A stretch of 64,000 nucleotides of DNA from Candidatus Streptomyces philanthi (GTDB lineage: Bacteria; Actinomycetota; Actinomycetes; Streptomycetales; Streptomycetaceae), in assembly GCA_018114805.1 (NCBI GenBank), contig CP073042.1, positions 1,550,001 through 1,614,000 of the forward strand, written 5' to 3'. Below the pieces are notes generated by a model. It was given only the letters and a program-made list of their open reading frames with translations. It made no database searches and was not told the DNA's origin. The position numbers were made by a program, and so were the translations under genes. How positions within the stretch are numbered: the stretch's first letter is position 1; each line of letters begins with the position of its first letter. Of this stretch, positions 20,175 to 29,759 are shown piece by piece.

Positions 20175-21902
20175 GTGGACGCGCAAGGCCATGGGCAAGC
20201 GGGCGATTTCGACCCGGCTGACCAGTGGGTATTCAATCCGAGCACCGGCAGCTACGAGCTGCGGCTGGACACCACCGCGGACACCTCGGAGCCGCCCGCG
20301 TCCGCACCCGCACCCGGCGGCAGGGCCGCGGCCAGGGAGGCCGCCCGGCGCCGCGCCGTCCCCGAGCAGCGCGGGCGGCGCGCCGCGCCGCGCGGCGGCC
20401 GGGACGCCAAGGGCGCGGCCGGCGGCGTGCCGCAGCAGTCGGGGCCCGTCAGTCGCCGCAAGCCCAAGCCGAAGAAGTCCAAGACCAAGAAGGCCCTGCT
20501 CTGGGGCGGCGGGACGATGGCGTTCCTGCTGGTGGGCGGATCGGTCGCGGCGTACCTCGTCTACCAGCACCTCAACGGCAACATCAAGAAGGTCGACGTC
20601 GGCGAGAACAACCCCGCGGTCATCGACGGGCCGGTCAACATATTGGTGATCGGCACCGACACGCGCTCCGGGAAGGGCAACGGGAACTACGGCGACAAGG
20701 AAAGCGTGGGCCACGCGGACACCACGATCCTCTTCCACGTCTCCGAGAACCGTTCGAACGCCACCGCGCTGAGCATCCCGCGTGACCTGATCACCGACGT
20801 CCCGGACTGCACCGTCAAGCAGGAGGACGGCTCCCGCAAGACCATCCCCGGCGAGCGTCAGGTGCGGTTCAACGCCAGCCTCGGCCAGGACGGGCGCGAC
20901 CCCGGATGCACCTGGAACACCGTCGAGAAGCTGACCGGCCTCGAGGTGGACCACTTCATGATGGCCGACTTCAACGCGGTCAAGACGCTGTCGTCGGCGG
21001 TGGGCGGCGTCGAGGTGTGCCTGGCCCGCGACATCGACGACCCGAAGTCGAAGCTGAAGCTGAGCGCGGGACGGCACAAGATCCAGGGCGAGGACGCGCT
21101 CGCCTTCGTCCGGACCCGGCACGGCGTCGGCTTCGAGAGCGACCTGGACCGCATCAAGCTCCAGCAGCAGTTCCTGAGTTCGATGATCCGCGAGATGAAG
21201 TCGGGCGGCACCTTCTCCAACCCGAAGAAGATGTGGAAGCTCAGCAATGCCGCCACCGACGCCCTCACCGTCGACACCGGCATCGGGAGCGTAAAGAAGC
21301 TGATGGATCTCGGTAAGGACCTGAGCAAGGTCGACATCAAGAACATCACCTTCGCGACAGTGCCGGTCTTCGACAACACCGATCAGGTGACCGTGCTGTT
21401 GGACAAACCCAAGGCGGAGCCGCTGTTCGCCATGGTCCGCCAGGACGTGTCGCTGACCGAGGTCAAGAAGAAGGAGAAGGCCGCCAAGGGCAAGGAGGCC
21501 GCCCGCCTGAAGGGAACCAAGGCCGATCCCGCGAACGTTCGGGTGAAGGTGCTGAACGGCAGCGGCAAGCTGGGGGCGGCACAGGAGACGGTGACCTGGA
21601 TGCAGAACGAAGAGGGGATAATTCACAGCACAAACGGCCAGAACGCGCCGTCGGACATCAAGAAGACCACCTTGGAGTACGCGCCCAGCCAGGCCGACCA
21701 GGCCCGACGGCTCGCCGACAGCATGGGTCTGCCAGGGTCCGCGCTCAAGCCGGGCACCGTGGAGGCCGACCGCATGGCGGAGATGACGTTGACACTGGGC
21801 GAGGACTACAAGGGCAAGGGCGTTCCGATCACCGCCCCGCGCAAGGCACCGGAGGGTGTCCAGCGCATCGGGGCGGACGATCAGAACGTCTGCGCCAAGT
21901 AA
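20175..21902 (+). CDS. LCP-family protein 2 with C-terminal LytR_C domain
   Basis: A 575-residue protein. The cytoplasmic N-terminus (DFDPADQWVFNPSTGSYELR) and a basic stretch precede one membrane helix (GGGTMAFLLVGGSVAAYLVY). The LCP domain follows: NILVIGTDTRSG, ADTTILFHVSENRSNATALS, SIPRDLITDVPDC, FMMADFNAVKTLSSAVGGVE, AFVRTRHGVG. The C-terminus is a LytR_C domain (ANVRVKVLNGSGKLGAAQET, SQADQARRLADSMGLPG). GTG 20175 was chosen over the longer frame because the family begins VDAQG, with GGAGGA upstream. The frame is intact. It probably attaches wall teichoic acid or another anionic glycopolymer to peptidoglycan outside the membrane. Confidence 0.92.
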   Translation: MDAQGHGQAGDFDPADQWVFNPSTGSYELRLDTTADTSEPPASAPAPGGRAAAREAARRRAVPEQRGRRAAPRGGRDAKGAAGGVPQQSGPVSRRKPKPKKSKTKKALLWGGGTMAFLLVGGSVAAYLVYQHLNGNIKKVDVGENNPAVIDGPVNILVIGTDTRSGKGNGNYGDKESVGHADTTILFHVSENRSNATALSIPRDLITDVPDCTVKQEDGSRKTIPGERQVRFNASLGQDGRDPGCTWNTVEKLTGLEVDHFMMADFNAVKTLSSAVGGVEVCLARDIDDPKSKLKLSAGRHKIQGEDALAFVRTRHGVGFESDLDRIKLQQQFLSSMIREMKSGGTFSNPKKMWKLSNAATDALTVDTGIGSVKKLMDLGKDLSKVDIKNITFATVPVFDNTDQVTVLLDKPKAEPLFAMVRQDVSLTEVKKKEKAAKGKEAARLKGTKADPANVRVKVLNGSGKLGAAQETVTWMQNEEGIIHSTNGQNAPSDIKKTTLEYAPSQADQARRLADSMGLPGSALKPGTVEADRMAEMTLTLGEDYKGKGVPITAPRKAPEGVQRIGADDQNVCAK

Positions 21903-21958
21903 CCTGCGATTCGCCCGCCCCATCAGGCCGGCAGCACGACCGAGTAGGGGGAGGCCCG

Positions 21959-23827
21959 ATGCGGCACAACGGCACGCGAGGGGGGCGATCGAGACGGCGC
22001 GTTCGGAGGCCCGCGAACTCGGCTGGGACGACAGTCTGTACGAGGGCGACGCCGAGAAGGCCGAACCACGGGCCGCCTCTGGCCGGGCCGGCGCGGGCCT
22101 GCCGGGCGCGCGCTCGGGCGAGTCCGGTCCAACGGGGTCCGGCGCGGGCTCGCGCGCCGGGGGTCGGCGCGCCCGTGGGCCAGCCGCAGCGCCGGCCGCG
22201 CCCGGCGGCGGTGACGACGGGGAGCGCGGCGGCGGCCATGGTGGCGGTGGCGCCTCGGGGCAGCGGCGCGCGGCGCGCGGGCGGTCGGCGGCGCAGCCAG
22301 GAGCGGGGCAAGGGGCGGCGCGTCCTGCTGTGGTCGGCGGGCGGACTGGCGTTCGTCATCCTCGGCACGGCCGGCGACGGCTACCTCTACTACCAGCACC
22401 TCAACGGCAACATAGAGAAGGACAACCTCAACCTCGGCGAGAACCGGCTGGACCGCAGCACGCCCAACGCGGACGGCCAGACCCCGCTGAACATCCTGCT
22501 GCTCGGCTCCGACCGTCGGAACACCGAGGAGAACATCAAGCTCGGCGGCTCGCGCGCGGACGCCGACCGCAAGCCGCTGGCCGACGTGCAGATGCTGGTG
22601 CACGTCTCCGCCGACCGCAGCAACATGTCGGTGGTGAGCATCCCACGCGACACCCGGTTGACCATACCCAAGTGCATCGACGATGACGGCACGGTCTACC
22701 CGGAGTCCGACCGCAACATCATCAACTCCAGCCTCCAGAACGGCGGCCCCGGCTGCACGGTCGCCACCTGGGAGGGGCTCGCCGGGGTCCCGATCGACCA
22801 CTTCATGATGATCGACTTCGCGGGCGTGGTGGACATGGCCAACGCCGTCGGCGGCGTGCCGGTCTGCGTGGACAGCAACGTCAAGGACCCCGACTCGGGG
22901 CTGCACCTGGAGAAGGGCGAGCACGACATCAAGGGGCAGCAGGCCCTGCAGTGGCTGCGCACCCGGCACGGCTTCGAGGACGGCAGCGACATCGGCCGGG
23001 CCAAGGCCCAGCACATGTACATGAACGCGATGGTCCGCCAACTCAAGTCAGGCACCAAGCTGTCCGACCCGGGCAAGCTGACGGACCTGGCCGAGGCGGC
23101 GACCAAGGCGCTCAAGGTGGACCCGGGGCTCGGCACCGTCAAGAAGCTCTACGACCTGGGCAACGACCTCAAGCGGGTGCCCACCAAGCGGATCACCATG
23201 ACGACGATGCCATGGGTTCCGGACGCGCGGAGCAAGGCACACGTCGTGCCCAAGCCAGGCGACGCGGACAAGCTGTTCGAGCTCATCCGCAACGACATCG
23301 CGCTCGACGGCAAGGACAAGAAGAAGCTCCCGCCGAAGAAGACCGCCGAGCCCACGGTGCCGGCCGCGCCCAAGGGCGAGATCGCCGTCGCCGTCCAGAA
23401 CGGCACCGGCTCCCCCTCGCTGGCCCCGGTGCCGCAGCGCGCCTCGGCCATCGCGGACGCGCTGCTCGCGGACGGCTTCAACCAGGCCATCGCGGACCCG
23501 ACGCCCAAGCCTCAGGCGACGACGACGGTCACGTACGCGACCGAGGAGCAGCACGCCAACGCGCTGGCCGTCGCGGAATCGCTCGGCCTGCCCAAGAGCG
23601 CCGTCCAGCTCGGCTCCGGCCTGCCGCAGGTGACGGTGGTCGTCGGCGCGGACTGGCGGGAGGGCACCAGCTACCCGAAGCCGGCCGACAGCGGGGACGC
23701 GGGCAGTGGCGACGGCTCCGGGAGCGCGGAGCGGGACCAGGACGCCAAGGCGCCGGACAGCGCGGACGTGCTCAACAGCGACGACGACACGGCGTGCATG
23801 AAGGTGAACCCGGTCTACACGTTCTAG
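21959..23827 (+). CDS. LCP-family protein 3 with LytR_C domain (frame breaks in N-terminal region)
   Basis: The open frame is 622 residues. The membrane helix (LLWSAGGLAFVILGTAGDGY) and LCP domain (NILLLGSDRR, DVQMLVHVSADRSNMSVVS, SIPRDTRLTIP, HFMMIDFAGVVDMANAVGGV, WLRTRHGFEDGSD) are intact, as is a C-terminal LytR_C domain (GEIAVAVQNGTGSPSLAP). Start ATG 21959 has an excellent GGGGGAGG site. Between about 21985 and 22250, however, the protein-like frame is a different one (IETARSEARELGWDDSLYEG). Two compensating shifts are therefore likely, the first in a six-G run at about 21979-21986. Without them the cytoplasmic leader is Arg/Pro-rich nonsense but the catalytic part is unaffected. Confidence 0.88.
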   Translation: MRHNGTRGGRSRRRVRRPANSAGTTVCTRATPRRPNHGPPLAGPARACRARARASPVQRGPARARAPGVGAPVGQPQRRPRPAAVTTGSAAAAMVAVAPRGSGARRAGGRRRSQERGKGRRVLLWSAGGLAFVILGTAGDGYLYYQHLNGNIEKDNLNLGENRLDRSTPNADGQTPLNILLLGSDRRNTEENIKLGGSRADADRKPLADVQMLVHVSADRSNMSVVSIPRDTRLTIPKCIDDDGTVYPESDRNIINSSLQNGGPGCTVATWEGLAGVPIDHFMMIDFAGVVDMANAVGGVPVCVDSNVKDPDSGLHLEKGEHDIKGQQALQWLRTRHGFEDGSDIGRAKAQHMYMNAMVRQLKSGTKLSDPGKLTDLAEAATKALKVDPGLGTVKKLYDLGNDLKRVPTKRITMTTMPWVPDARSKAHVVPKPGDADKLFELIRNDIALDGKDKKKLPPKKTAEPTVPAAPKGEIAVAVQNGTGSPSLAPVPQRASAIADALLADGFNQAIADPTPKPQATTTVTYATEEQHANALAVAESLGLPKSAVQLGSGLPQVTVVVGADWREGTSYPKPADSGDAGSGDGSGSAERDQDAKAPDSADVLNSDDDTACMKVNPVYTF

Positions 23828-23989
23828 CCCGGGCCGGGCCGCCGCATGGGCTCCCGGCCGGCCCGGCCGGCCCGTCAGCCCGACCCGATCGTGCCGCCCG
23901 ACCTGATCGTGCCACCCGGCCCGCCAACCGGGGCATCCCCCAGCCGGCGCGCGCCGGGCGCGGTCGTACGGCGGTGTCCGCGGCCTGGC

Positions 23990-25018
23990 TCAGACGCCCG
24001 ATCCGCTGGCGACGATGGCGGGGCGGCGGCTGGCGATGACCTTCTTCGCCAGCGCCCGGGGGCTGGTCAGGAAACCCCAGCCCCAGGAGAGGTGCATGGT
24101 GGCGAGGGCGAGCGGAATCCGCAGCCGGGCGCCGACCGGCAGTCCCCTGCCCGCCGGGACGGAGCCGGCGACGATCGCCGCGAGGTAGCCGCCGGGGACG
24201 ACCAGGCCCCACGGGGTGAGCGCGATGCCGACGACCAGGCCAGCGGCGATGGCCAGCACGGCGGTCGGCGGAGCGAGGTAGCGCAGGTTGATCGAGCCCT
24301 GGTGGTAGCGGGCGACTACGTGCCGCCAGCGGCCGTAGTCCTTGTACTGCTTGGCCAGCGCGCGCATGCTCGGCCGCGGCCGGTAGGAGACCTTCAGCTC
24401 GGGCGAGAACCAGATCAGGCCGCCCGCCTCGCGGATGCGGAAGTTCAGCTCCCAGTCCTGGGCGCGGATGAACTCCTCGTTGTAGCCGCCCTGTTGCTCC
24501 AGCGCCTCGCGGCGGAAGACGCCCAGGTAGACGGTCTCGGCCGGGGCCGCGTCGCCGCCGGTGTGGAAGGCCGCGTTGCCCACGCCGATCTTGGAGGTCA
24601 TGGCGGCGGCGACGGCGTGCTCCCAGTCGTTCTCGCCCTCGGCGTGCATGATGCCGCCCACGTTCTGCGCGCCGGTCTCCTCAAGGAGTCGCACCGCGAT
24701 GGCGATGTAGTTCGCCGAGAGCATGCCGTGGCCGTCGACGCGCACCACCACCGGGTGTCGCGACGCCTTGATCGCCGCGTTCAGCGCGGCGGGCGTGCGC
24801 CCCGTGGGGTTGGGCACCGTGTGCACCCGAGGGTCCTCGCGTACCAGCTCGGCGGCGATCTCGTCCGTACGGTCCGTCGACTGGCCGAGGGCGATCACCA
24901 CCTCCAGCTCGCCGGCGTACTCCTGTTCCAGGATGTGCCGGACGGAATTGCGCAGGTGACGCTCCTCGTTGAGCACCGGCATGATCACGGATACGGCCGG
25001 AGGCTGTGACTCAGACAT
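23990..25018 (-). CDS. GT2-family glycosyltransferase with C-terminal membrane segments
   Basis: A 342-residue family 2 glycosyltransferase: SVIMPVLNEERHLRNSVRHI, VVIALGQSTDRTDEIA, HPVVVRVDGHG at the DxD position, then GGYNEEFIRAQDWELNFRI (the ED..N..R acceptor loop) and KQYKDYGRWRHVVARYH. Two hydrophobic helices follow (AVLAIAAGLVVGIALTPWG and GGYLAAIVAGSV). Start ATG 25018 has GAGGAAAG immediately upstream. It lies inside the LCP cluster, facing the other way, and probably adds sugars to a lipid-linked wall polymer that LCP enzymes transfer. Donor and product are unknown. Confidence 0.88.
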   Translation of the reverse strand: MSESQPPAVSVIMPVLNEERHLRNSVRHILEQEYAGELEVVIALGQSTDRTDEIAAELVREDPRVHTVPNPTGRTPAALNAAIKASRHPVVVRVDGHGMLSANYIAIAVRLLEETGAQNVGGIMHAEGENDWEHAVAAAMTSKIGVGNAAFHTGGDAAPAETVYLGVFRREALEQQGGYNEEFIRAQDWELNFRIREAGGLIWFSPELKVSYRPRPSMRALAKQYKDYGRWRHVVARYHQGSINLRYLAPPTAVLAIAAGLVVGIALTPWGLVVPGGYLAAIVAGSVPAGRGLPVGARLRIPLALATMHLSWGWGFLTSPRALAKKVIASRRPAIVASGSGV

Positions 25019-25326
25019 CTTTCCTCGGGGGTACAGGGGTCGCCGCCCAGGTGACTGCGGGTAGTACAGGCCACGTTACCGCTAATGGGGGATGCGGAGG
25101 CGCACCGGGCGGGTGGCCGCCGGCGCGATGCCCGGCGTGGGGAGCTGTGGCGCTCATCATATTGACTTACGATGTTCGCTTCGATCTTCTTCATCACGCT
25201 TCGTCCTACCCCATCCGGTTTCATCAAATTTCGCCCGGCTGTGCGCTGTCCAACCCACGCTGTGCCGGGCGCCCCCTCCCGCTCCGCGTGTCCGCCCGCC
25301 CCAGCCCGTCGCGGAGGTCTCCCCCA
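25019..25326. promoter_or_regulatory. Divergent promoter region between GT2 and LCP 4
   Basis: No gene. A lower-GC patch at 25157-25240 carries a plus-strand TTGACT (25162-25167) with a weak TCTTCT 17 bp on. On the minus strand TATGAT (25157-25162) would serve the GT2 gene. Both are tentative. Confidence 0.4.
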
Positions 25327-26822
25327 GTGACCCAACCGGCCCGCTCCCCGCACGCGCCCCCACCCCGCCGGCCCCGCACCCCGCGCGGGCCCGCCGCCCC
25401 GCCCACTGCGGCGGCGCGGACCAGGCCCGGGCGCGGTGACCGGCCCCGCTGAGGACGGCGGCTGTCCGTGTCCGCCGCGGTGACGGTGCTGATGGCCGGC
25501 GGGGCCGGGCACGCGATGGTCTCCGGCCTGGAGAACGGCATCGACCAGGTCGACCCGTTCGGGTCCCTCGACCACCGCCCCGCCGCCGGCGACGGGACGA
25601 ACTTCCTGGTCGCCGGCGTCGACCGGCGGGAGGTGATCTCGCCCGAGGAGAAGGCCGAGTACCGGCTCGGCGGCGCCCCCTGCAACTACGCCGACACCCT
25701 GATGCTCGTCCACCTCTCGGACGACCACGACCGCGTCAGCGTGGTCAGCCTGCCGCGCGACTCGTACGCCGAGATCCCCGCGTACACCGACCCGGCCACC
25801 GGCACCGTGCGCCGCACCCACCCGCAGAAGATCAACGCGGCGTACGCGGAGGGCGGCCCGAGCCTGACCGCGCGCACCGTCGAGCACATGACGGGCGTGC
25901 ACGTCGACCACTACCTGGAGGTCGACTTCGCCAGCTTCATGCGGACCGTGGACGTGGTCGGCGGCGTCGAGGTGTGCACCGTACGGCAGCTGAAGGACCG
26001 TTACACCGGGCTCGACCTGGCCGCCAGACGGCACACGCTGGTCGGCGGCGAGGCCCTGCAGTACGTGCGGTCGCGACACGTCGACGGCGCCGACGACCTC
26101 GGGCGGATGCAACGTCAGCAGCGGTTCCTGGCCGCCCTCATCGACGAGGCGACCGCCAGCGGGGTGCTGCTCAACCCGGTCAAGTTCGCGAAGGTGGCCT
26201 CGTCGGTGCTCGGCTCGGTGCGCGCCGACCGGCAGTTGGGCAGCGCCGAACTCCTCAAGCTGGGCAAGGCCATGCGGGGCTTCTCGCCCGCCTCGTCGGA
26301 GTTCGCCTCGGTGCACGTCGGGGACGTCAGCTACGCGGTGCCGGGCGTCGGCTCGACCGTACGGTGGAACGAGGCGCGGGCCGGCAAAATCTTCGAGACC
26401 ATCCGCGAGGACCGCCCGCTGGCCCCCCGCACCGGCCGCGCCGGCCCCGGGCCACCGCGGTCGAGGTCGACCCGGCGCAGATCCGGGTCCAGGTCGTCAA
26501 CGGCACCGACCGCACCGGGCTCGACGCCAGGACCGACCGCGCGCTGCGCGGGACCGGGTTCGCCACCACCGGCGTGGCCGGCAACGCGCGCGAGCGCGGC
26601 GCCCCGCACACCGTGATCGCGCACGACCCGCGCTGGCGGGACTCGGCCCGCTCCCTGGCCACGGCCCTGCCCGGCGCCACGCTCCACCCGGTGCGCGGCC
26701 AGGGCCCGGTGCTGCGGGTAACACTCGGCACCGACCACCGGGGGGTGCGCCCGGTACACCCGGAGCGCCCGACCCCGGTCGCCGGGGCGGCGGTGAAGGG
26801 CGACGAGGTGAACTGCTCGTAG
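25327..26822 (+). CDS. LCP-family protein 4 (in-frame TGA near N-terminus, frameshift near C-terminus)
   Basis: The LCP domain is complete: NFLVAGVDRRE, ADTLMLVHLSDDHDRVSVVS, SLPRDSYAEIP, HYLEVDFASFMRTVDVVGGV, QYVRSRHVDGAD. GTG 25327 has a GGAGG site 9 nt upstream and begins an Arg/Pro-rich cytoplasmic leader. The same frame meets TGA at 25450-25452 before reaching the membrane segment (VSAAVTVLMAGGAGHAM). A CGA-to-TGA change would explain it. An internal GTG at 25468 could still give the membrane-anchored domain. Near 26445 a C-run shift moves the coding frame to a LytR_C-like tail (QIRVQVVNGTDRTGLDAR) ending at 26822. Without correction the tail is lost. Confidence 0.82.
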
Positions 26823-26992
26823 CGGCGCCGTCGGCCGGTGCCACCCCGCTCCTGTCCGCCCGACGTCCTCCCCCGGCTTCGTCCGCCCTCTGTGCCCGGC
26901 GGCCAACCAGCCGCATGATGGGGGGTGGGGGCGGTGCACGGGGGTGCGCCGCGACGACCCGCTCCGGCACGGGGCGGCGGGGGGAGAAGGAC

Positions 26993-27235
26993 ATGAGGTG
27001 ACGAAGACTCGTCACGGCGGCCGCGGCGACGGCTGCGGGCGCGCTGCTCGTGGGCTGCACGCAGTCGGACCGGAGCAAACTCGTCACGTGGACCGACGAG
27101 CACGGCCGGGCATGCACGGGCGTGGTCATCATCGACTCGGAGGACGGCGACCGGGAGATGCCCAGTCTCGACTCCGACTACGCCCCGGACGGCAGGCAGC
27201 CGGGGCGCACCACGACGACGCCGGTGCCTCGCTGA
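26993..27235 (+). CDS. Small putative lipoprotein (start region disrupted)
   Basis: The frame RRLVTAAAATAAGALLVGC followed by TQSDRSKLVTWTDEHG is a textbook lipoprotein signal with lipobox LVGC, leading into a short (~60-residue) hypothetical domain. The start needs a repair. From ATG 26993, just after GGGAGAAGGA, codon 3 is TGA (ATG-AGG-TGA-CGA). Alternatively GTG 26998 joins the frame if one base in its fifth codon region is removed, giving MTRLVTAAAA. In the present sequence only an internal GTG (27050) just before the lipobox is in frame, which lacks the signal. Function unknown. Confidence 0.5.
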
Positions 27236-27263
27236 GCCCAGTTCGTGTGTCGGGAAGGCCGGG

Positions 27264-27803
27264 TCACTCGTCCGGGCGCTGCTCGCGCAGCTCCCGGATG
27301 GCCCGGCGCCTGGCGAGCCGGTGCGTGCGCCGGATCTGCGCCTCCTGGAAGCGGCGCGCGTCGCGCTCCGAGTCGGGGATGACCGGCGGCACGCTGCGCG
27401 GCATGCCGTCCGCGTCGACGGCGGCGAACACCAGGTAGGCGCTGCCGACCTGGGTCGCGGGCGTCGACTCGTTCCACCGCTCGGCCATGACGCGCACGCC
27501 GATCTCCATGGAGGTGCGGCCGGTCCAGTTGCACTGCGCGTGCACGCGGACGAGGTCGCCGACGCGCACCGGCGAGAGGAACGCCATCTCGTCCATGGAC
27601 GCCGTGACGGCGGGCCCGCCCGAGTGCCGGCCGGCGACCGCTCCGGCCGCGTCATCGACCAGTTTCAGGATCACGCCGCCGTGGACGGTCCCGAGGAGGT
27701 TGGTGTCCGCCGCGGTCATGATGTGCGACAGCGTCGTGCGCGACGCCGAGGTCGGCTTGCCGGGAAGGTCGTCCCCCGCCGGCGTAGGGCCCTGATCAGT
27801 CAT
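27264..27803 (-). CDS. Acyl-CoA thioesterase (hotdog fold, YciA-like)
   Basis: A 179-residue hotdog thioesterase that would hydrolyse acyl-CoA to free acid and CoA. Visible are LSHIMTAADTNLLGTVHGG with the helix-capping HGG, ILKLVDDAAGAVAGRHSGG with the catalytic Asp, then MDEMAFLSPVRVGDLVRVHA and VFAAVDADGMPRSVPPVIP. The C-terminal ~30 residues form a basic helix (RFQEAQIRRTHRLARRRAI). ATG 27803 (MTDQGP) was preferred to an upstream in-frame start at 27815. Cytoplasmic; the physiological substrate chain length cannot be read from sequence. Confidence 0.85.
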   Translation of the reverse strand: MTDQGPTPAGDDLPGKPTSASRTTLSHIMTAADTNLLGTVHGGVILKLVDDAAGAVAGRHSGGPAVTASMDEMAFLSPVRVGDLVRVHAQCNWTGRTSMEIGVRVMAERWNESTPATQVGSAYLVFAAVDADGMPRSVPPVIPDSERDARRFQEAQIRRTHRLARRRAIRELREQRPDE

Positions 27804-28190
27804 GCCCTCCACCATAAGCGGACGGCCCCGACATCATGTTCGGACGCCGTCGACGCCGCCCTGCCGTTGCTCGCCGTACATCTACACTGGTCAGCACGGG
27901 TGCCGTGGGCGCGGTCGAGCATACGGGGCGACCTGGCGCCGGCCGGCCCGGGCCCACCGGCGCGCCGCCGTCCGCCGTCCGACACGGCCCGTACACGACG
28001 TCGACACGGTGGGCGACCTCCGGGGCGGGGGCAGGGCGAATCACCCGGTGTCGCGGCCTCCACGGACCGGGCCTGAATGGTTCATGACCGCCGCTTATGC
28101 GCCCCCGTAATGCATCAGCTCTGCAACAGCACCGCCCCAAGACCGCACCCGCCCTGTGAGCGCGCTGGTGTGAGCGGGCAAACTTCGGCT
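27804..28190. other. Intergenic region between thioesterase and LCP 5
   Basis: A divergent gap of about 390 bp. It includes a moderate-GC patch (27830-27900 and 28080-28190) likely to hold both promoters. TACACT at about 27890 on the plus strand is a possible -10, but no matching -35 is clear. No gene seen. Confidence 0.35.
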
Positions 28191-29522
28191 ATGAGCAATT
28201 GGCCCGAGGGGTGGAACGGCGACGGTGACCGGGGGCGCGGCGGCGGCGCCGGTCGCGGCCCCGCGCCCGACATCGCGCGTTTGATGCCGCACGTCCGCCG
28301 CGACCCCGCGTCCCGCGGTGCGCACGGCGAGCCGCCGCTGCCGCCCGGGATGTCGCCGCGCGGCGCGGTCCCGCCCCAGCAGCAGCCCCCCGGTCCCGAC
28401 GGCGCGCACGCCGGCGACGGCTACGACAACGGGTACAACACCGGTCAGGTCTACGGCGCCGGCCGCGGCCCCCTCCCCTGTGACCCGGGTGGCGGCCAGC
28501 CGCCGCACGGCGTCCCTCCCGGGCCGCCGCCCGTGCGCCCGAACTGGCGCAAGCGGATCACGATCGGCCTGGTCAGCGTCTTCGCGTTCCTCCTGATCGT
28601 CTCCGTCGGCACGTACTTCTGGGCCGACTCCAAGCTCAAGCGCGAGGTCGACCTGGGCGCCGTGGAGGACCGGCCGGGCAGCGGCAGCGGCACCAACTAC
28701 CTGATCGTGGGTTCCGACAGCCGCGAGGGCATGTCCGACGAGGAGAAGAAGGACCTGCACACCGGCTCCGCCGACGGCAAGCGCACGGACTCGATGATGA
28801 TCCTGCACGTCGGGGACAACGGGAACACCATGGTCAGCCTCCCGCGCGACTCCTGGGTGACGATCCCCGGGTTCACCGGCTCCGAGTCCGGCAAGCGCAT
28901 CCCGGAGCAGCAGCAGAAGCTCAACGCCGCGTTCTCCATCCAGGGCCCGGAGCTGCTGGTCCGGACGATCGAGTACAACACCGGCCTCAAGATCGACCAC
29001 TACGCGGAGATCGGCTTCGGCGGCTTCGCGAAGATCGTGGACGCGGTCGGCGGCGTGGAGATAGACATCCCGCGCGACATCAAGGACAAGAAGTCCGGCG
29101 CCGACTTCAAGAAGGGCAAGCCGACCCTGGACGGCAAGGACGCGCTGGCCTTCGTGCGCAACCGGTACGAGGCGGGCAGCGACCTGGAGCGTACGAAGAA
29201 CCAGCAGAAGTTCCTGTCCACGCTGGCCTCCCAGGCCGCCACGCCGGGCACCATCCTGAACCCGTTCCGTCTCTACCCGACGATGAGCGCGGGCCTCGAC
29301 TCGCTGATCGTGGACAAGGACATGAGCCTGTGGAAGCTGCGCTCGATGTTCTGGGCGATGAAGGGCGTCACGGGCGGCGACGGCAAGCAGATGAACATGC
29401 CGGTCGCCAACCCCGGCTACAGCACCCCCAAGGGCTCGGCGGTGCTCTGGGACATGCCGCAGGTCAAGAAGCTGGTCGAGCAGTTGAAGAACGACGAGAA
29501 GGTCACCGTCTCGGCAAAGTGA
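28191..29522 (+). CDS. LCP-family protein 5
   Basis: A 443-residue LCP protein without a LytR_C tail. A Gly/Pro/Gln-rich cytoplasmic N-terminus of ~115 residues (MSNWPEGWNGDGDRGRGGG) precedes a membrane helix (TIGLVSVFAFLLIVSVGTYF). The LCP domain follows: NYLIVGSDSREGMSDEEKK, RTDSMMILHVGDNGNTMVS, SLPRDSWVTIPGF, HYAEIGFGGFAKIVDAVGGV, AFVRNRYEAGSDLERTKNQ. An upstream in-frame GTG at 28170 is possible, but ATG 28191 begins the conserved MSNWP motif. The frame is intact. It is a probable glycopolymer-peptidoglycan ligase, followed 90 nt later by a strong terminator hairpin. Confidence 0.9.
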   Translation: MSNWPEGWNGDGDRGRGGGAGRGPAPDIARLMPHVRRDPASRGAHGEPPLPPGMSPRGAVPPQQQPPGPDGAHAGDGYDNGYNTGQVYGAGRGPLPCDPGGGQPPHGVPPGPPPVRPNWRKRITIGLVSVFAFLLIVSVGTYFWADSKLKREVDLGAVEDRPGSGSGTNYLIVGSDSREGMSDEEKKDLHTGSADGKRTDSMMILHVGDNGNTMVSLPRDSWVTIPGFTGSESGKRIPEQQQKLNAAFSIQGPELLVRTIEYNTGLKIDHYAEIGFGGFAKIVDAVGGVEIDIPRDIKDKKSGADFKKGKPTLDGKDALAFVRNRYEAGSDLERTKNQQKFLSTLASQAATPGTILNPFRLYPTMSAGLDSLIVDKDMSLWKLRSMFWAMKGVTGGDGKQMNMPVANPGYSTPKGSAVLWDMPQVKKLVEQLKNDEKVTVSAK

Positions 29523-29560
29523 CCGCCGCCTGAGCCGTCGCCGCGCCGGCGCGCCGAGCC

Positions 29561-29596
29561 GGTGGCGGTGGCGGTGGCGGTGGCGGTGGCGGTGGC
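29561..29596 (+). repeat. Hexanucleotide tandem repeat (GGTGGC)6
   Basis: Six perfect head-to-tail copies of GGTGGC just after LCP 5, outside any gene. It is a simple-sequence tract likely to vary in copy number. Confidence 0.9.
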
Positions 29597-29610
29597 AGGA
29601 CGGTGAGGCC

Positions 29611-29649
29611 GCGAGCGGGTCCCGACAGCACGTGTCGGGGCCCGCTCGC
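29611..29649 (+). terminator. Strong terminator-like hairpin after LCP 5
   Basis: The arms GCGAGCGGGTCCCGACA and TGTCGGGGCCCGCTCGC pair over about 16 bp with one mismatch around a 5-nt loop. It lies 90 nt past the LCP 5 stop and before the MT0933-like gene. No U-tract. Confidence 0.75.
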
Positions 29650-29759
29650 GCGTGCGGGCCCGGGCGCTGACCCGCGGGCCGAACGGGTGCGGATGCGGTG
29701 CCTGCCAGGCTCGGAGATGCTGGTGACAAGAGCAGAGCCGGATCGGCAAGGAGGACTCC

